DNA of 64,000 nt, from contig NZ_QVQH01000002.1 in the NCBI RefSeq assembly GCF_003428645.1, forward strand, positions 124,997-188,996, given 5' to 3'. The translations under genes were made by a program, and so were the position numbers. This document shows positions 1 to 10,092 of this stretch, piece by piece; within the stretch, counting starts at the first letter, position 1; each line of letters begins with the position of its first letter. The notes under the pieces were generated by a model, which was not told the origin of the DNA, searched no databases, and saw nothing but the letters and a program-made list of their open reading frames with translations. The DNA is from Geodermatophilus marinus (GTDB lineage: Bacteria > Actinomycetota > Actinomycetes > Mycobacteriales > Geodermatophilaceae).

Positions 1-703
1 CCAGGGGGGCCGCGATCGGCACCCACCAGTACGGCGTCCCGGTGCTGTCCACCCACGCGGTCTCGTAGCCGGTCAGCCAGGAGGCCAGCCGCGGGCCGAA
101 GTCCCGGGCCGGGTTGATGGCGTAGCCGGCGTTGGCGCCGTAGGCCAGGCCGATGGCCAGCACCACCCCGCCGATGAGCAGCGGGGCCAGGTTGGACAGC
201 GGTGGGTTGTTGCGCGCGTCGATCAGCACCAGCACCAGGAAGAGCAGGATGGCCGTGCCGATGACCTGGTCGCGGAAGCCGGCCCACACGTCGAGCCCGT
301 CGGCGGGCAGCGTGGAGAAGATGGTCTGCGTCGCGGCGGTGGCGCCCGGGTCGGCCGCGGCGATGGCCTCGTGGTAGTTCCAGCGCACCACCAGCGCGGC
401 GAGGAAGGCCGCGGCGACCTGCACCGCCACGTAGGGGGCCACCTTGGCCCACGAGAAGCCGCGGAAGACGGCCAGGGCCAGGGTCACCGCCGGGTTGAGG
501 TGGGCGCCGCTGACCCGCGCGGCGGTGTAGACGCCCAGGGTGACGGCGAAGCCCCAGGCGATGGCGATGCTGTTGTAGTCGCCGGTGCCGGAGGCCACCA
601 CCTGGGCGACCACCCCGAGACCGATGACGATGAGGACGAAGGTGCCGGCGAACTCGGCGAGCAGCTCGCCGACGAACGGCCGGCGTCGCAGCAGTGTGAT
701 CAT
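1..703 (-). CDS. MIP-family aquaglyceroporin (glycerol facilitator-like), 3' end cut by window edge
   Basis: This is a membrane channel of the major intrinsic protein family, expected to pass glycerol and/or water. The visible 234 codons begin MITLLRRRPFVGELLAEFAG and show both half-helix motifs: HLNPAVT near residue 70 and INPARDFGPR near residue 197. The Asp after the second NPAR is the residue that in known families favours glycerol-type over water-type channels. Several hydrophobic helices lie between them. The start is the ATG at 703, preceded by a GGAG about 9 bases upstream. The C-terminus is beyond base 1. The 292 bases between this start and the next gene (704-995) contain no supported gene and presumably hold its promoter. 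The family is clear; the substrate is inferred from one residue. Confidence 0.9.
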   Translation of the reverse strand, partial: MITLLRRRPFVGELLAEFAGTFVLIVIGLGVVAQVVASGTGDYNSIAIAWGFAVTLGVYTAARVSGAHLNPAVTLALAVFRGFSWAKVAPYVAVQVAAAFLAALVVRWNYHEAIAAADPGATAATQTIFSTLPADGLDVWAGFRDQVIGTAILLFLVLVLIDARNNPPLSNLAPLLIGGVVLAIGLAYGANAGYAINPARDFGPRLASWLTGYETAWVDSTGTPYWWVPIAAPL

Positions 704-995
704 GTACGTGCTCCGTGGCGGGTGCCGCAGCGGTACGCCCCGACGAGTCCGGTGCGGCCGCCCGCCGTCCAGGGGGGGCGATGCGCCCCAGTCAAGCCGG
801 GTGAGGCGCAGGTCACCACCCACCGCGTGCGGCATCGCCGAACACGGCGGAACGCGGTGCGAACCACCACGGGTGGGACCGGCCGCCGCCGGGGGTCGCG
901 CGGTGGATGGCGGGCACGGGGCCGAGCGGGAGCCGGCCGGCCGGTCCCGAGGCCGGGCCGGTGGACGGCGGCTCCCGTCCCGGCGGCGCTCACAG

Positions 996-2030
996 TCAGA
1001 GGCCGGCCGCCAGCCCCTCGACCACGGCGCGCGCCGGCCCGGTGCGGGCGCTGCGGTGGCCGGTGCCCGCCCACAGGTGCAGGCCGTGGGGGTCGCCGGC
1101 CGCGGCGGCGGCCCGGCGCAGGTCGCGGGTCAGGTGGTGGACCGCCGGGTAGCCGGCCGGGGCGGAGGCGTCGTGGCGGTCGGTGAACCGGTTGCGCAGC
1201 GCGCGGGCCGGCCGGCCGGTGAAGGCGCGGGTGACCACGGTGCCCGGGAACGCCGGGTCGGCGAGGGCGTCCTTGTGCGGCGGCGCGGCGCCGCTCTCGT
1301 CGGTGCGCAGCAGCAGCGTGCCGACGGCCACCGCCGACGCTCCCGCGGCCAGCAGCGCCGCCACGGCCCGCGGGCCGTCGACGCCGCCGGTGGCCACGAC
1401 CGGCAGCCGGGTCGCCGCGAGGACGGCGCGGGTGAGCTCCGCGGTCGGGGCCGGCGTGACGGGCCGCAGGGGGTCGTGGGTGCCGCTGTGGCCGCCGGCG
1501 TCGCTGCCCTGCACGACGAGGGCGTCGGCGCCGGCCTCGGTGGCCGCGCGGGCCTCGCCCACCGTCGTCACCGTCACCAGGACCCGGCTCCCGGCCCGGC
1601 GCAGGGCCGCCAGCTCCGCCGGCCAGGGCAGCCCGAAGGTCACCGACACGACCGGCACCGGGTCGGCGAGCAGCAGGTCCAGCTTGTCCCGCCAGCTGTC
1701 GTCGTCCTCGGTCAGCGGGACCGCGGACAGGTCCAGGCCGTGGCGGTCGGCCTCGGGCTGCAGCTCCCGGGCGTACCGCCGGTACTCCGCCGCGCCGATC
1801 GGGCAGGGCGTGGGGACGAACAGGTTCACGCCGAACGCCGCGCCCGTCCGGCGCACCGCCGCGACGTCGGCGGCGAGGGCCTCGGGGGTCCGGTAGCCGC
1901 CGGCCAGGAACGGGAAGGCGCCGGCCGCGGCGACGGCGGCGGCCAGACCGGGGGTGGTCGGGCCGCCCGCCATGGGCGCGGCGGCGAGGGGCAGTGCGCT
2001 GCCCAGCGGATCGGGGCGGGCGGGTGCCAC
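996..2030 (-). CDS. Nitronate monooxygenase (2-nitropropane dioxygenase family)
   Basis: This is an FMN-dependent TIM-barrel enzyme of about 344 residues, which in its family oxidises toxic alkyl nitronates using O2. The N-terminus carries LPLAAAPMAGGPTTPGL, the usual first strand and FMN loop. The centre has VVQGSDAGGHSGTHD, containing the conserved GGH catalytic/FMN-phosphate region, and later VATGGVDG and AVAVGTLLLRTDES match the phosphate-binding end of the barrel. It starts with ATG at 2030, 12 bases after the stop of the racemase gene, so the two are probably co-transcribed. Some family members act in fatty-acid metabolism (FabK-like), so the physiological substrate is uncertain. Confidence 0.88.
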   Translation of the reverse strand: MAPARPDPLGSALPLAAAPMAGGPTTPGLAAAVAAAGAFPFLAGGYRTPEALAADVAAVRRTGAAFGVNLFVPTPCPIGAAEYRRYARELQPEADRHGLDLSAVPLTEDDDSWRDKLDLLLADPVPVVSVTFGLPWPAELAALRRAGSRVLVTVTTVGEARAATEAGADALVVQGSDAGGHSGTHDPLRPVTPAPTAELTRAVLAATRLPVVATGGVDGPRAVAALLAAGASAVAVGTLLLRTDESGAAPPHKDALADPAFPGTVVTRAFTGRPARALRNRFTDRHDASAPAGYPAVHHLTRDLRRAAAAAGDPHGLHLWAGTGHRSARTGPARAVVEGLAAGL

Positions 2031-2042
2031 CGGGGTCGCCGC

Positions 2043-2795
2043 TCAGCCCACCGGCACGCCGTCGAGGGCGACGGCGACCGCGGCCTCGACGTGCAGCCGG
2101 GTGGTGGGGAAGACCGGGACGGGGCTGTCCGCAGCACCGACGAGCAGCTCGATCTCGGTGCAGCCGAGGACCACGCCCTCGGCCCCGGCCGCCACGAGCC
2201 GGTCGATGACCTGCCGGTACACCTGGCGGGACCCCTCCCGCACGACCCCGCGGCACAGCTCGTCGTAGACGACCCGGTGCACCGCGGCCCGGTCGTCGGC
2301 GCCGGGCACCAGGACCCGCAGCCCCTGCCCGGCCAGCCGGTCGCGGTAGAACGCCTGCTCCATGGTGAAGGCGGTGCCGAGCAGCCCCACCGTGGACAGC
2401 GAGGCGGCCTGCACGGCGGCCGCGGTGGCGTCGGCCAGGTGCAGCAGCGGGATGCCCACCGCCGCCTGCACCTGGTCGGCCACCCGGTGCATGGTGTTGG
2501 TGCACAGCACCAGCAGCTCGGCGCCCGCGGTCTCCAGCCGGGTGGCCTCCGCGGCCAGCAGCCGCCCGGCGCGGTCCCAGTCCCCGGCGACCTGCAGCTG
2601 CTCGACCTCGGCGAAGTCCACCGAGCTGAGCACCAGCCGGGCGGAGTGCAGACCGCCGAGCCGGTCGCGCACCAGCTCGTTGGCGAGCCGGTAGTACTCG
2701 GCGGTCGACTCCCAGCTCATCCCGCCGAGCATGCCGATCACCCGCTGCCGGGCCTCCGGCGCGCCGGGGGTGGTGTCGCGGGGGGTGGTGGTCAC
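2043..2795 (-). CDS. Aspartate/glutamate racemase family protein
   Basis: This is a PLP-independent amino-acid racemase of the Asp/Glu/hydantoin family. The N-terminal signature [11 protein letters not shown] is followed by the two catalytic cysteines of the family, in LCTNTMH (about residue 98) and [10 protein letters not shown] (about residue 212). An upstream in-frame ATG at 2846 exists, but the GTG at 2795 is preferred because GGAGG lies 7 bases before it and the extra residues are not family-like; the protein is then about 250 residues. It sits immediately upstream of the nitronate monooxygenase. The amino acid racemised cannot be read from sequence; aspartate is most usual for this motif set. 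Confidence 0.87.
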   Translation of the reverse strand: MTTTPRDTTPGAPEARQRVIGMLGGMSWESTAEYYRLANELVRDRLGGLHSARLVLSSVDFAEVEQLQVAGDWDRAGRLLAAEATRLETAGAELLVLCTNTMHRVADQVQAAVGIPLLHLADATAAAVQAASLSTVGLLGTAFTMEQAFYRDRLAGQGLRVLVPGADDRAAVHRVVYDELCRGVVREGSRQVYRQVIDRLVAAGAEGVVLGCTEIELLVGAADSPVPVFPTTRLHVEAAVAVALDGVPVG

Positions 2796-2910
2796 GGGGG
2801 CGCCTCCGGCTCCGGGTGCGGGTACTGACCTGGGCGTCGGGCCCATGATGGCCGACCACCCCGTGCGGGCGGCCAGGCCTGCCGCGACACCGCTACGGCC
2901 GACCGGGCGG

Positions 2911-3351
2911 TCAGGTCGGCGTCGCCCCGTCCCGAGCCCCGGCCACCGCGTCCACGGTCGGGCCGAGCAGCGGGCGGAACCGGCGGCCGAGCACCGCCGC
3001 CCACGGGCCGCCGAGGAGGCCGCTGAACGTGACCCGGTGCTCGACGGGGGTCGGTGCCCCCGTGCCGAGCGTGCGGGTCAGGGTCATCGCCGCCCCGGGC
3101 AGCGGGACGTCGACCACGACCCGCTGCCCCGGCACCACCTCCCGCACCATGAAGACCGATCGGCGCCCGTCGAGGCCGGTGATCACCCCGCGCGCCCCGG
3201 GCACGAACGGACCGTCCAGCTCCGCACGGCGCAGCCCGCGGTCCCAGGTCCCCCACGTCGCCGGCTCGGTCCAGCGCCGCCAGACCTCCCCCGGGTCCTC
3301 CGTCGTCGCGACCGCGGCGAACCCGCGCCGCAGCTGCCGGGTCTCGGCCAT
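2911..3351 (-). CDS. SRPBCC (START-like) domain protein
   Basis: This is a small protein of 146 residues with the helix-grip fold pattern. The N-terminal [21 protein letters not shown] is the typical start of polyketide_cyc2/SRPBCC proteins, followed by alternating beta strands and a C-terminal amphipathic helix. Proteins of this kind bind a hydrophobic ligand in a deep pocket; none of the catalytic residues of true aromatases can be assigned. The start is ATG at 3351 with GGGAGGG five bases upstream. It is divergent from the DUF255 gene, with a 153-bp shared promoter region. The function is not known. Confidence 0.75.
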   Translation of the reverse strand: MAETRQLRRGFAAVATTEDPGEVWRRWTEPATWGTWDRGLRRAELDGPFVPGARGVITGLDGRRSVFMVREVVPGQRVVVDVPLPGAAMTLTRTLGTGAPTPVEHRVTFSGLLGGPWAAVLGRRFRPLLGPTVDAVAGARDGATPT

Positions 3352-3504
3352 GCCATCCCTCCCCGACGCGGACGTGCCCTCACGGTGGCGTTCCACGGCC
3401 GGAGCGGCGGTGGATGCACCCGGCGGTGCCGAGGGGGCGGACCGGGCCCGCAGGACACCGGGGTGCCGCAGGTTGCGGGGACCCGGTGGGGGAAGGGAAG
3501 GGGC

Positions 3505-5502
<1,998 letters not shown>

Positions 5503-5515
5503 GCCGCTCCCCCGG

Positions 5516-5538
5516 GATTACGCTGCAATCGTGTAATC
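5516..5538. promoter_or_regulatory. Inverted repeat over a candidate -10 box (possible operator)
   Basis: GATTAC at 5516-5521 and its exact inverse GTAATC at 5533-5538 are separated by 11 bases. Within the repeat, TACGCT (5519-5524) fits the actinobacterial -10 pattern TAnnnT, and TTCCTG lies 17 bases further upstream. Transcription would then start near 5531, leaving a leader of about 28 bases with GAGGAGG before the GTG at 5559. A dyad placed on the -10 box is typical of a repressor site. The regulator is unknown. Confidence 0.45.
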
Positions 5539-5558
5539 ACCGCACCGAGGAGGCCGTC

Positions 5559-6182
5559 GTGCACGGACACCACCGTTTCTCCGACAACCCCTGGGCCGGC
5601 ATGCGCGAGGCCTTCCGCGCGCAGGCCGGCGCGCGCGGCCGCGGGCCCGGCGGCCGCGGCCGCGGGCCCGAGGCGCCCCCGGTCGAGCGCGGCGAGGTCG
5701 CCGGCTGGTTCGCCGGCCGGCTGCCCGACGACTGGTTCACCGGGCCGGTGGAGCTGACCGTCGACCGGGACGAGATCACCGTGATCGGCACGCTCGCCGA
5801 GCCCGAGGCGGGTGAGGGCGACCCGGCGGCGGCCCGGGCGGGGCGCATCTCCCGCTTCCGCGAGGACACCCGCGAGCAGCGCATGGCCATCGCCGACGCC
5901 GCGCAGGAGCGCTACGGGCGCTCGGTCGCCTGGGGCGCGGCCTGCGGGGACACCCGCGAGGTCTTCACCAACCTCTCCGTGCCGGTCATGACCCGGCTGC
6001 GCCAGGCCGAGCGGCTGGTCCTCGACACCCTGGTGGACGCCGGGGTCGCCCGGTCCCGCTCGGAGGCGCTGGGCTGGGCGGTGCGGCTGGTCGGGCAGCA
6101 CGCCGACTCGTGGCTCACCGAGCTGCGGGACGCCATGGCCTCGGTCGAGGAGGTGCGCGCCCGCGGACCCCGCATCGACTGA
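5559..6182 (+). CDS. Unrecognised actinobacterial protein with a ribbon-helix-helix-like C-terminal stretch
   Basis: This 207-residue protein matches no family I can name. It begins MHGHHRFSDNPWAGM, has a Gly/Arg/Pro-rich low-complexity stretch (about residues 25-45), then a mixed alpha/beta part (DDWFTGPVELTVDRDEITVIGTL read in part), then RFREDTREQRMAIADAAQERYGRSVAWG. The C-terminal part, RLRQAERLVLDTLVDAGVA followed by SRSEALGWAVRLV, resembles a ribbon-helix-helix DNA-binding segment. The GTG at 5559 has GAGGAGG just upstream. An inverted repeat sits on its promoter, so autoregulation is possible. It lies 20 bases before the next gene. It is convincing as a gene but not as a function. Confidence 0.7.
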   Translation: MHGHHRFSDNPWAGMREAFRAQAGARGRGPGGRGRGPEAPPVERGEVAGWFAGRLPDDWFTGPVELTVDRDEITVIGTLAEPEAGEGDPAAARAGRISRFREDTREQRMAIADAAQERYGRSVAWGAACGDTREVFTNLSVPVMTRLRQAERLVLDTLVDAGVARSRSEALGWAVRLVGQHADSWLTELRDAMASVEEVRARGPRID

Positions 6183-6202
6183 CCGGCTGCCAGGCTGGGC
6201 GG

Positions 6203-6859
6203 GTGCTCGACCTGCTCCGCACCGCCTACGGCGACCTGTCACGGGTGTTCTCCGCCCTGACCCCCGACGAGGGCTGGCGGCCGACGGGTTGCGCGGGGTG
6301 GACGCCGGTGGACCTGGGCTTCCACCTGCTCGGCGACGCCCGGCGCGCCCTGGTGGCGCTGAACACCCCGGTCGAGGAGCCGGTGGACACCGACGCCGTC
6401 GACTACTGGACGGCGTGGCGTCCGCCGGCCCCCGGCGACGAGGAGGAGCTGTGGTCCACGCGGATCGCGGCCAGCGTCCACGGCGGGCTGCCCGGCATCG
6501 CCGGCCGGTACGCCGAGACCACCGCCGCGGTGCTGGTGGCCGCCGGTCGGGTGGGCGCCGCGGACCGCGTGCGCACCCAGGGCCGGGTGCTCACCGTGGC
6601 CGACCTCCTGTCGACGCTGGTGGTCGAGGCCGCCGTCCACCACCTGGACCTCGTCGTGCACCTCGGCGAGCGGCCCGGGCCGTCGGCCGCGCCGCTCGCC
6701 GAGGTGCGCCGGGTGCTGGCGGGCCTCCTGGGCAGCCCCCTCCCGGCCGGGTGGGACGACGTCACCGCTGCCCGGCGCGGCACCGGCCGGGAGCCGTTGA
6801 CCGGCGCCGACGGGGTGGCCCTCGGCCCGGCCGCGGAGCGCTTCCCGCTGTTCGGCTGA
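6203..6859 (+). CDS. Mycothiol-dependent maleylpyruvate isomerase N-terminal domain protein (DinB-like fold)
   Basis: This 218-residue protein has the four-helix metal-binding domain of the MDMPI/TIGR03083 group. It contains GWTPVDLGFHLLGDARRALVAL, in parts typical of this fold, where the first histidine is a metal ligand, and a second helix pair with VVEAAVHHLDLVVHLG supplying further histidines. Known members use mycothiol as a thiol cofactor; the substrate here is unknown. The GTG at 6203 was chosen over an earlier ATG because that reading overlaps the upstream gene. CAGGCT (6191-6196) six bases before the GTG could be the -10 of a leaderless transcript. Confidence 0.75.
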   Translation: MLDLLRTAYGDLSRVFSALTPDEGWRPTGCAGWTPVDLGFHLLGDARRALVALNTPVEEPVDTDAVDYWTAWRPPAPGDEEELWSTRIAASVHGGLPGIAGRYAETTAAVLVAAGRVGAADRVRTQGRVLTVADLLSTLVVEAAVHHLDLVVHLGERPGPSAAPLAEVRRVLAGLLGSPLPAGWDDVTAARRGTGREPLTGADGVALGPAAERFPLFG

Positions 6860-6924
6860 CGGCGGCCCCCGCGGGTCCGCCCCGGTGGGGGCGGGGAGGT
6901 CCGCGCGCTGGGACACTCGGGACC

Positions 6925-8175
6925 GTGCCGACCGCCGCCGTGCCCGCCGCCACCGACGTCCTGGTCGTGGGGGCCGGCCCGGCCGGAGCCGCGGCGGCCG
7001 CCTGGGCCGCCCGCGCGGGCCACGACGTCCTCCTGGCCGACGCCGCCTCCTTCCCCCGGGACAAGGCCTGCGGCGACGGGCTGACCCCTCGCGCGGTCGC
7101 CGAGCTCGACCGGCTCGGCCTGGGCGGCTGGGCGCTGGGCCAGGCGCGCAACCGCGGGCTCCGGGCGGCCGGGTTCGGCCGGGTGTGGGAGCTGCCGTGG
7201 CCGGGCGGCCGGGCGTTCCCCGACCACGGCAGCGCCGTGCCGCGCACCGAGCTCGACGCCCGCATCCGGGAGGTGGCCCTGGCCGACGGGGCCACCCCGC
7301 TCTCCGGTGCCCGGGCCGTCGACGTCGAGCGGGACGGCGACCGGGTCACCGGGGTCGTGCTCGAGGTCGGTGACGACACGGTGACCGTGGGCTGCCGGCG
7401 CCTGGTCGTGGCCGACGGCGCCCGCTCCCCGCTGGGCCGGGTGCTCGGCCGGGAGTGGCACCGGGGCACCGCCTACGGCGTCGCGGCCCGCGGCTACGTG
7501 CGCTCCGGGCGCGCGGACGACGAGTGGATCTCCTCGCACCTCGAGCTGCGCGGCGCCGAGGGGGAGCTGCTGTCGGGCTACGGCTGGGTGTTCCCGCTCG
7601 GGGCGGCGTCGGGGCAGGTCAACATCGGCGTCGGCACCCTGGCAACGGCGCGGCGGCCCGCCGGCGTGGCGCTCAAGGCGTTGCTGGAGGTCTACGCCGA
7701 CGCCCGCCGCGAGGACTGGCGGCTCGAGGGCCCGGTGGAGGCGCCGGCGTCCGCGCTGCTGCCGATGGGCGGGGCGGTCTCCGGCGTCGCCGGGCGCAAC
7801 TGGGCGCTGGTGGGGGACGCCGCCGGGTGCGTCAACCCGCTCAACGGCGAGGGCATCGACTACGGCCTGGAGACCGGGCGCACCGTCGTCGGCCTGTTCG
7901 ACGAGGCGGACTGGTCGGCGGCCTGGCCGGCCACCCTGCGCCGGCACTACGGCGAGGCGTTCTCCATCGCCCGGCGGCTGGCCGGCCTGCTCACCGTGCC
8001 GCGCTTCCTGCCCGCCGCCGGCCCCGTGGGCATGCGCTCGCGGGCGCTCATGACCGTCGCGCTGCGGGTCATGGGCAACCTGGTCACCGACGGGGACCGC
8101 GACGTCGTCGCCCGCCTCTGGCGCGCCGCCGGCCGGGCCTCGCTGCGCGTCGACGAGCGGCCGCCCTTCGGCTGA
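6925..8175 (+). CDS. Geranylgeranyl reductase family FAD-dependent oxidoreductase
   Basis: This 416-residue flavoprotein belongs to the family that saturates isoprenoid double bonds in menaquinone side chains, archaeal lipids or phytyl groups. The N-terminus has the dinucleotide motif DVLVVGAGPAGAAAA (residues 11-25), then FPRDKACGDGLTPRAVAEL, the family CGDG signature, and LVGDAAGCVNPLNGEGIDY for the FAD ribityl/isoalloxazine site. A MenJ-like role (reduction of menaquinone isoprenyl units) is a reasonable guess for an actinobacterium, but menaquinone genes are not adjacent. The GTG at 6925 gives a complete N-terminus. It converges on the hemolysin III gene, with a terminator-like repeat between them. 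Confidence 0.87.
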   Translation: MPTAAVPAATDVLVVGAGPAGAAAAAWAARAGHDVLLADAASFPRDKACGDGLTPRAVAELDRLGLGGWALGQARNRGLRAAGFGRVWELPWPGGRAFPDHGSAVPRTELDARIREVALADGATPLSGARAVDVERDGDRVTGVVLEVGDDTVTVGCRRLVVADGARSPLGRVLGREWHRGTAYGVAARGYVRSGRADDEWISSHLELRGAEGELLSGYGWVFPLGAASGQVNIGVGTLATARRPAGVALKALLEVYADARREDWRLEGPVEAPASALLPMGGAVSGVAGRNWALVGDAAGCVNPLNGEGIDYGLETGRTVVGLFDEADWSAAWPATLRRHYGEAFSIARRLAGLLTVPRFLPAAGPVGMRSRALMTVALRVMGNLVTDGDRDVVARLWRAAGRASLRVDERPPFG

Positions 8176-8273
8176 CCGGCCGGGTGCGCCGCCGTGCACG
8201 CCCCGGCTCCGGCCCCACGTCGTCCCCCTCCCGGACATCCCCGGCGGGGGAGTGGCCGGTGCAGGAGCGCCCT

Positions 8274-8332
8274 GGCCCCCCTGCAGGGGCCCGCCGCGAG
8301 CGTGCGAGCGGTGGGGGGCAGGAGGGTCCTTC
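8274..8332. repeat. Dispersed intergenic repeat, terminator-like (copy 1)
   Basis: This G+C-rich element lies in the 158-bp gap between two convergent genes. It opens with GGCCCCCCTGCAGG and closes with GGCAGGAGGGTCCTTC, with a CGCGAGC core. The ends are imperfect inverted copies of one another, so it can fold into a hairpin. The second copy, at 42661-42733, has the same opening and the same GGTCCTTC end. Both copies sit at the 3' ends of genes, which suggests a shared terminator or processing element. Confidence 0.55.
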
Positions 8333-8333
8333 C

Positions 8334-9146
8334 TCAGACGAAGGGCGAGTTGTACATCGCGAAGTAGACCGCGATGTAGTGGCAGATCGCCGCGACGACG
8401 GTCATCGCGTGGAAGACCTCGTGGTAGCCGAAGGTGCCCGGCCAGGGGTTGGGCCGCTTCACCGCGTAGGCCACGCCGCCGAGGGTGTAGAGCACCCCGC
8501 CGACGGCCAGCAGCACCAGGGAGGTCACCCCGGCGATGTGCAGGATGTCGGTGAGGATGAACACCGCCACCCACCCCAGGCCGATGTAGAGCGGGACGCC
8601 GACCCAGCGCGGCGCCGTGGGCCAGGTCAGCTTGAGGAACACGCCGGCCAGCGCGCCGGCCCACACCCCGGCGAGCACCCAGTAGCCGGTGGGCCGGTCG
8701 ACGGCCAGCAGCGCGAACGGGGTGTACGTGCCCGCGATGAACAGGAAGATCATCGAGTGGTCGAGCCGCTTCATGACCCGCCACCCGCGGGGTGACCAGC
8801 GGCGGCGGTGGTAGAGCGCGCTGATGCCGAACAGCCCGCAGATGGTCGCGCAGTAGACCGCCACGGACATGCCGGCCCGCGCGCCGAGCACCGAGCCCAG
8901 CGGGACGAGCACGGCACCGGCCGCGATCGCCCCGAAGAACGAGAACAGGTGCAGCCAGCCGCGCATCCGGGGCCGGGTGTCGGGGTGGTCCCAGTCGCGG
9001 TCGCCGAAGTCCTCGGCGGTCCAGGCGCGCTCGACCCGCTCGCCCTCGGCGAGGACGGCGGTGACCGCCTGCTGCCGGGGGGCCTCGAGCTCGGCGCTGT
9101 CCGCCTCGACCCGGACGGGCTCGCGGTCCTCGGGCAGGGGGCGCAT
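8334..9146 (-). CDS. trhA: TrhA / hemolysin III family membrane protein (PAQR superfamily)
   Basis: This 270-residue protein has a polar N-terminus of about 75 residues and seven predicted membrane helices. Family motifs include SALYHRRRW after the second helix, RLDHSMIFLFIAGTYTPF in the middle, and YHEVFHAMTVVAAICHYIA near the end. The conserved His, Asp and Ser residues of the PAQR zinc site are present (SALYH, LDHS, HEVFH). Members help control membrane fluidity; haemolysis is an old label. The ATG at 9146 is preceded by TAACCT, placing transcription start at or near the initiation codon. It is divergent from the prenyl transferase, as in M. tuberculosis Rv1085c/Rv1086. Confidence 0.92.
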   Translation of the reverse strand: MRPLPEDREPVRVEADSAELEAPRQQAVTAVLAEGERVERAWTAEDFGDRDWDHPDTRPRMRGWLHLFSFFGAIAAGAVLVPLGSVLGARAGMSVAVYCATICGLFGISALYHRRRWSPRGWRVMKRLDHSMIFLFIAGTYTPFALLAVDRPTGYWVLAGVWAGALAGVFLKLTWPTAPRWVGVPLYIGLGWVAVFILTDILHIAGVTSLVLLAVGGVLYTLGGVAYAVKRPNPWPGTFGYHEVFHAMTVVAAICHYIAVYFAMYNSPFV

Positions 9147-9152
9147 GACAGG

Positions 9153-9158
9153 AGGTTA
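9153..9158 (-). promoter_or_regulatory. -10 box for a leaderless transcript of the hemolysin III gene
   Basis: TAACCT on the minus strand matches TAnnnT and ends six bases before the ATG at 9146. This is the spacing expected when transcription starts at the initiation codon. No Shine-Dalgarno sequence is needed under this reading, although a purine-poor leader makes the inference the more likely one. Confidence 0.5.
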
Positions 9159-9254
9159 CGCACCGGTAGGTGGGGTCGCCCGCCGGCCGGCCCGTGACCT
9201 CCCCGGCATCGGGACCGGTCAGCGAGCCGGTGCGCGGCGGGTCCGCGGCGGTCT

Positions 9255-9260
9255 TAGGGT
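9255..9260 (+). promoter_or_regulatory. -10 box for a leaderless transcript of the cis-prenyl transferase gene
   Basis: TAGGGT matches TAnnnT and ends eight bases before the GTG at 9269. There is no ribosome-binding site between the two, so a leaderless message is the simplest explanation. It is the mirror image of the divergent promoter of the hemolysin III gene about 100 bases away. Confidence 0.5.
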
Positions 9261-9268
9261 GACCCTCC

Positions 9269-10048
9269 GTGGGGGTGCGACGGTGGGTCCGTGACGCGCT
9301 CACCGCCGTCTACGAGCGCCGCCTGGCCCGGGCGCTGGTGGGGGCGGAGACGCCGCGGCACGTGGGCGTCATCGTCGACGGCAACCGCCGCTGGGCGCGG
9401 GCGATCGGCCTGGAGGACCCCAACGCCGGGCACCGCCGCGGGGCCGACAAGATCGCCGGCTTCCTCGGCTGGTGCGACGAGGCCGGCGTCGAGGTGGTCA
9501 CGCTCTTCCTGCTCTCCACCGACAACCTGTCCCGCCCCGAGCCCGAGCTGACCCCGCTGCTGCGCATCATCGAGGGGGTCGCCGAGGACCTGGCCGGGCC
9601 GGGCCGGCGCTGGCAGCTGCGACCGGTCGGCGCGCTGGAGCTGCTGCCGGCCGAGACGGTCGCGGTCCTCAAGCAGGCGGAGGAGGACACCCGCGGGCGG
9701 CCGGGGGCGCACGTCAACCTGGCCGTCGGCTACGGGGGGCGGCGCGAGATCGCCGACGCCGTCCGCTCCCTGCTGGCCGAGCACGCCGAGCGGGGCACCA
9801 CCCTCGACGAGCTCGTCGGCGTCCTGGACGTCGAGCACATCGCCGAGCACCTCTACACCCGCGGCCAGCCGGACCCCGACCTGGTGATCCGCACCAGCGG
9901 GGAGCAACGGCTGTCGGGCTTCCTGCTGTGGCAGACCGCGCACTCGGAGTTCCACTTCACCGACGTGTACTGGCCGGACTTCCGGCGGGTCGACTTCCTC
10001 CGCGCGCTGCGCGCCTACGCGGCGCGGCACCGGCGCTTCGGCGGCTGA
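9269..10048 (+). CDS. cis-Isoprenyl diphosphate synthase (UppS/Rv1086-like)
   Basis: This 259-residue cytosolic prenyl transferase adds isopentenyl diphosphate in Z configuration. It shows HVGVIVDGNRRWARAIG, with the catalytic Asp and the NxRWA motif, then TLFLLSTDNLSRP, VNLAVGYGGRREI and the C-terminal DLVIRTSGEQRLSGFLLWQ and SEFHFTDVYWPDF. Length and neighbourhood (divergent hemolysin III gene, DUF255 protein upstream) match mycobacterial Rv1086, which makes short Z,E-farnesyl diphosphate rather than the C50-C55 carrier. That product assignment is inferred from synteny. The GTG start is the first codon after a candidate leaderless promoter. Confidence 0.92.
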   Translation: MGVRRWVRDALTAVYERRLARALVGAETPRHVGVIVDGNRRWARAIGLEDPNAGHRRGADKIAGFLGWCDEAGVEVVTLFLLSTDNLSRPEPELTPLLRIIEGVAEDLAGPGRRWQLRPVGALELLPAETVAVLKQAEEDTRGRPGAHVNLAVGYGGRREIADAVRSLLAEHAERGTTLDELVGVLDVEHIAEHLYTRGQPDPDLVIRTSGEQRLSGFLLWQTAHSEFHFTDVYWPDFRRVDFLRALRAYAARHRRFGG

Positions 10049-10092
10049 GCCCCCCGTCGCCGCCGCTCCGGCGGCTGGAAAACTCACCGCCC

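Noticed and set aside
585..2828. A 747-codon plus-strand frame opposite the nitronate monooxygenase and racemase genes
   Set aside because: The minus-strand genes have clear catalytic motifs; the plus-strand reading is Arg/Gly-rich without any family resemblance.
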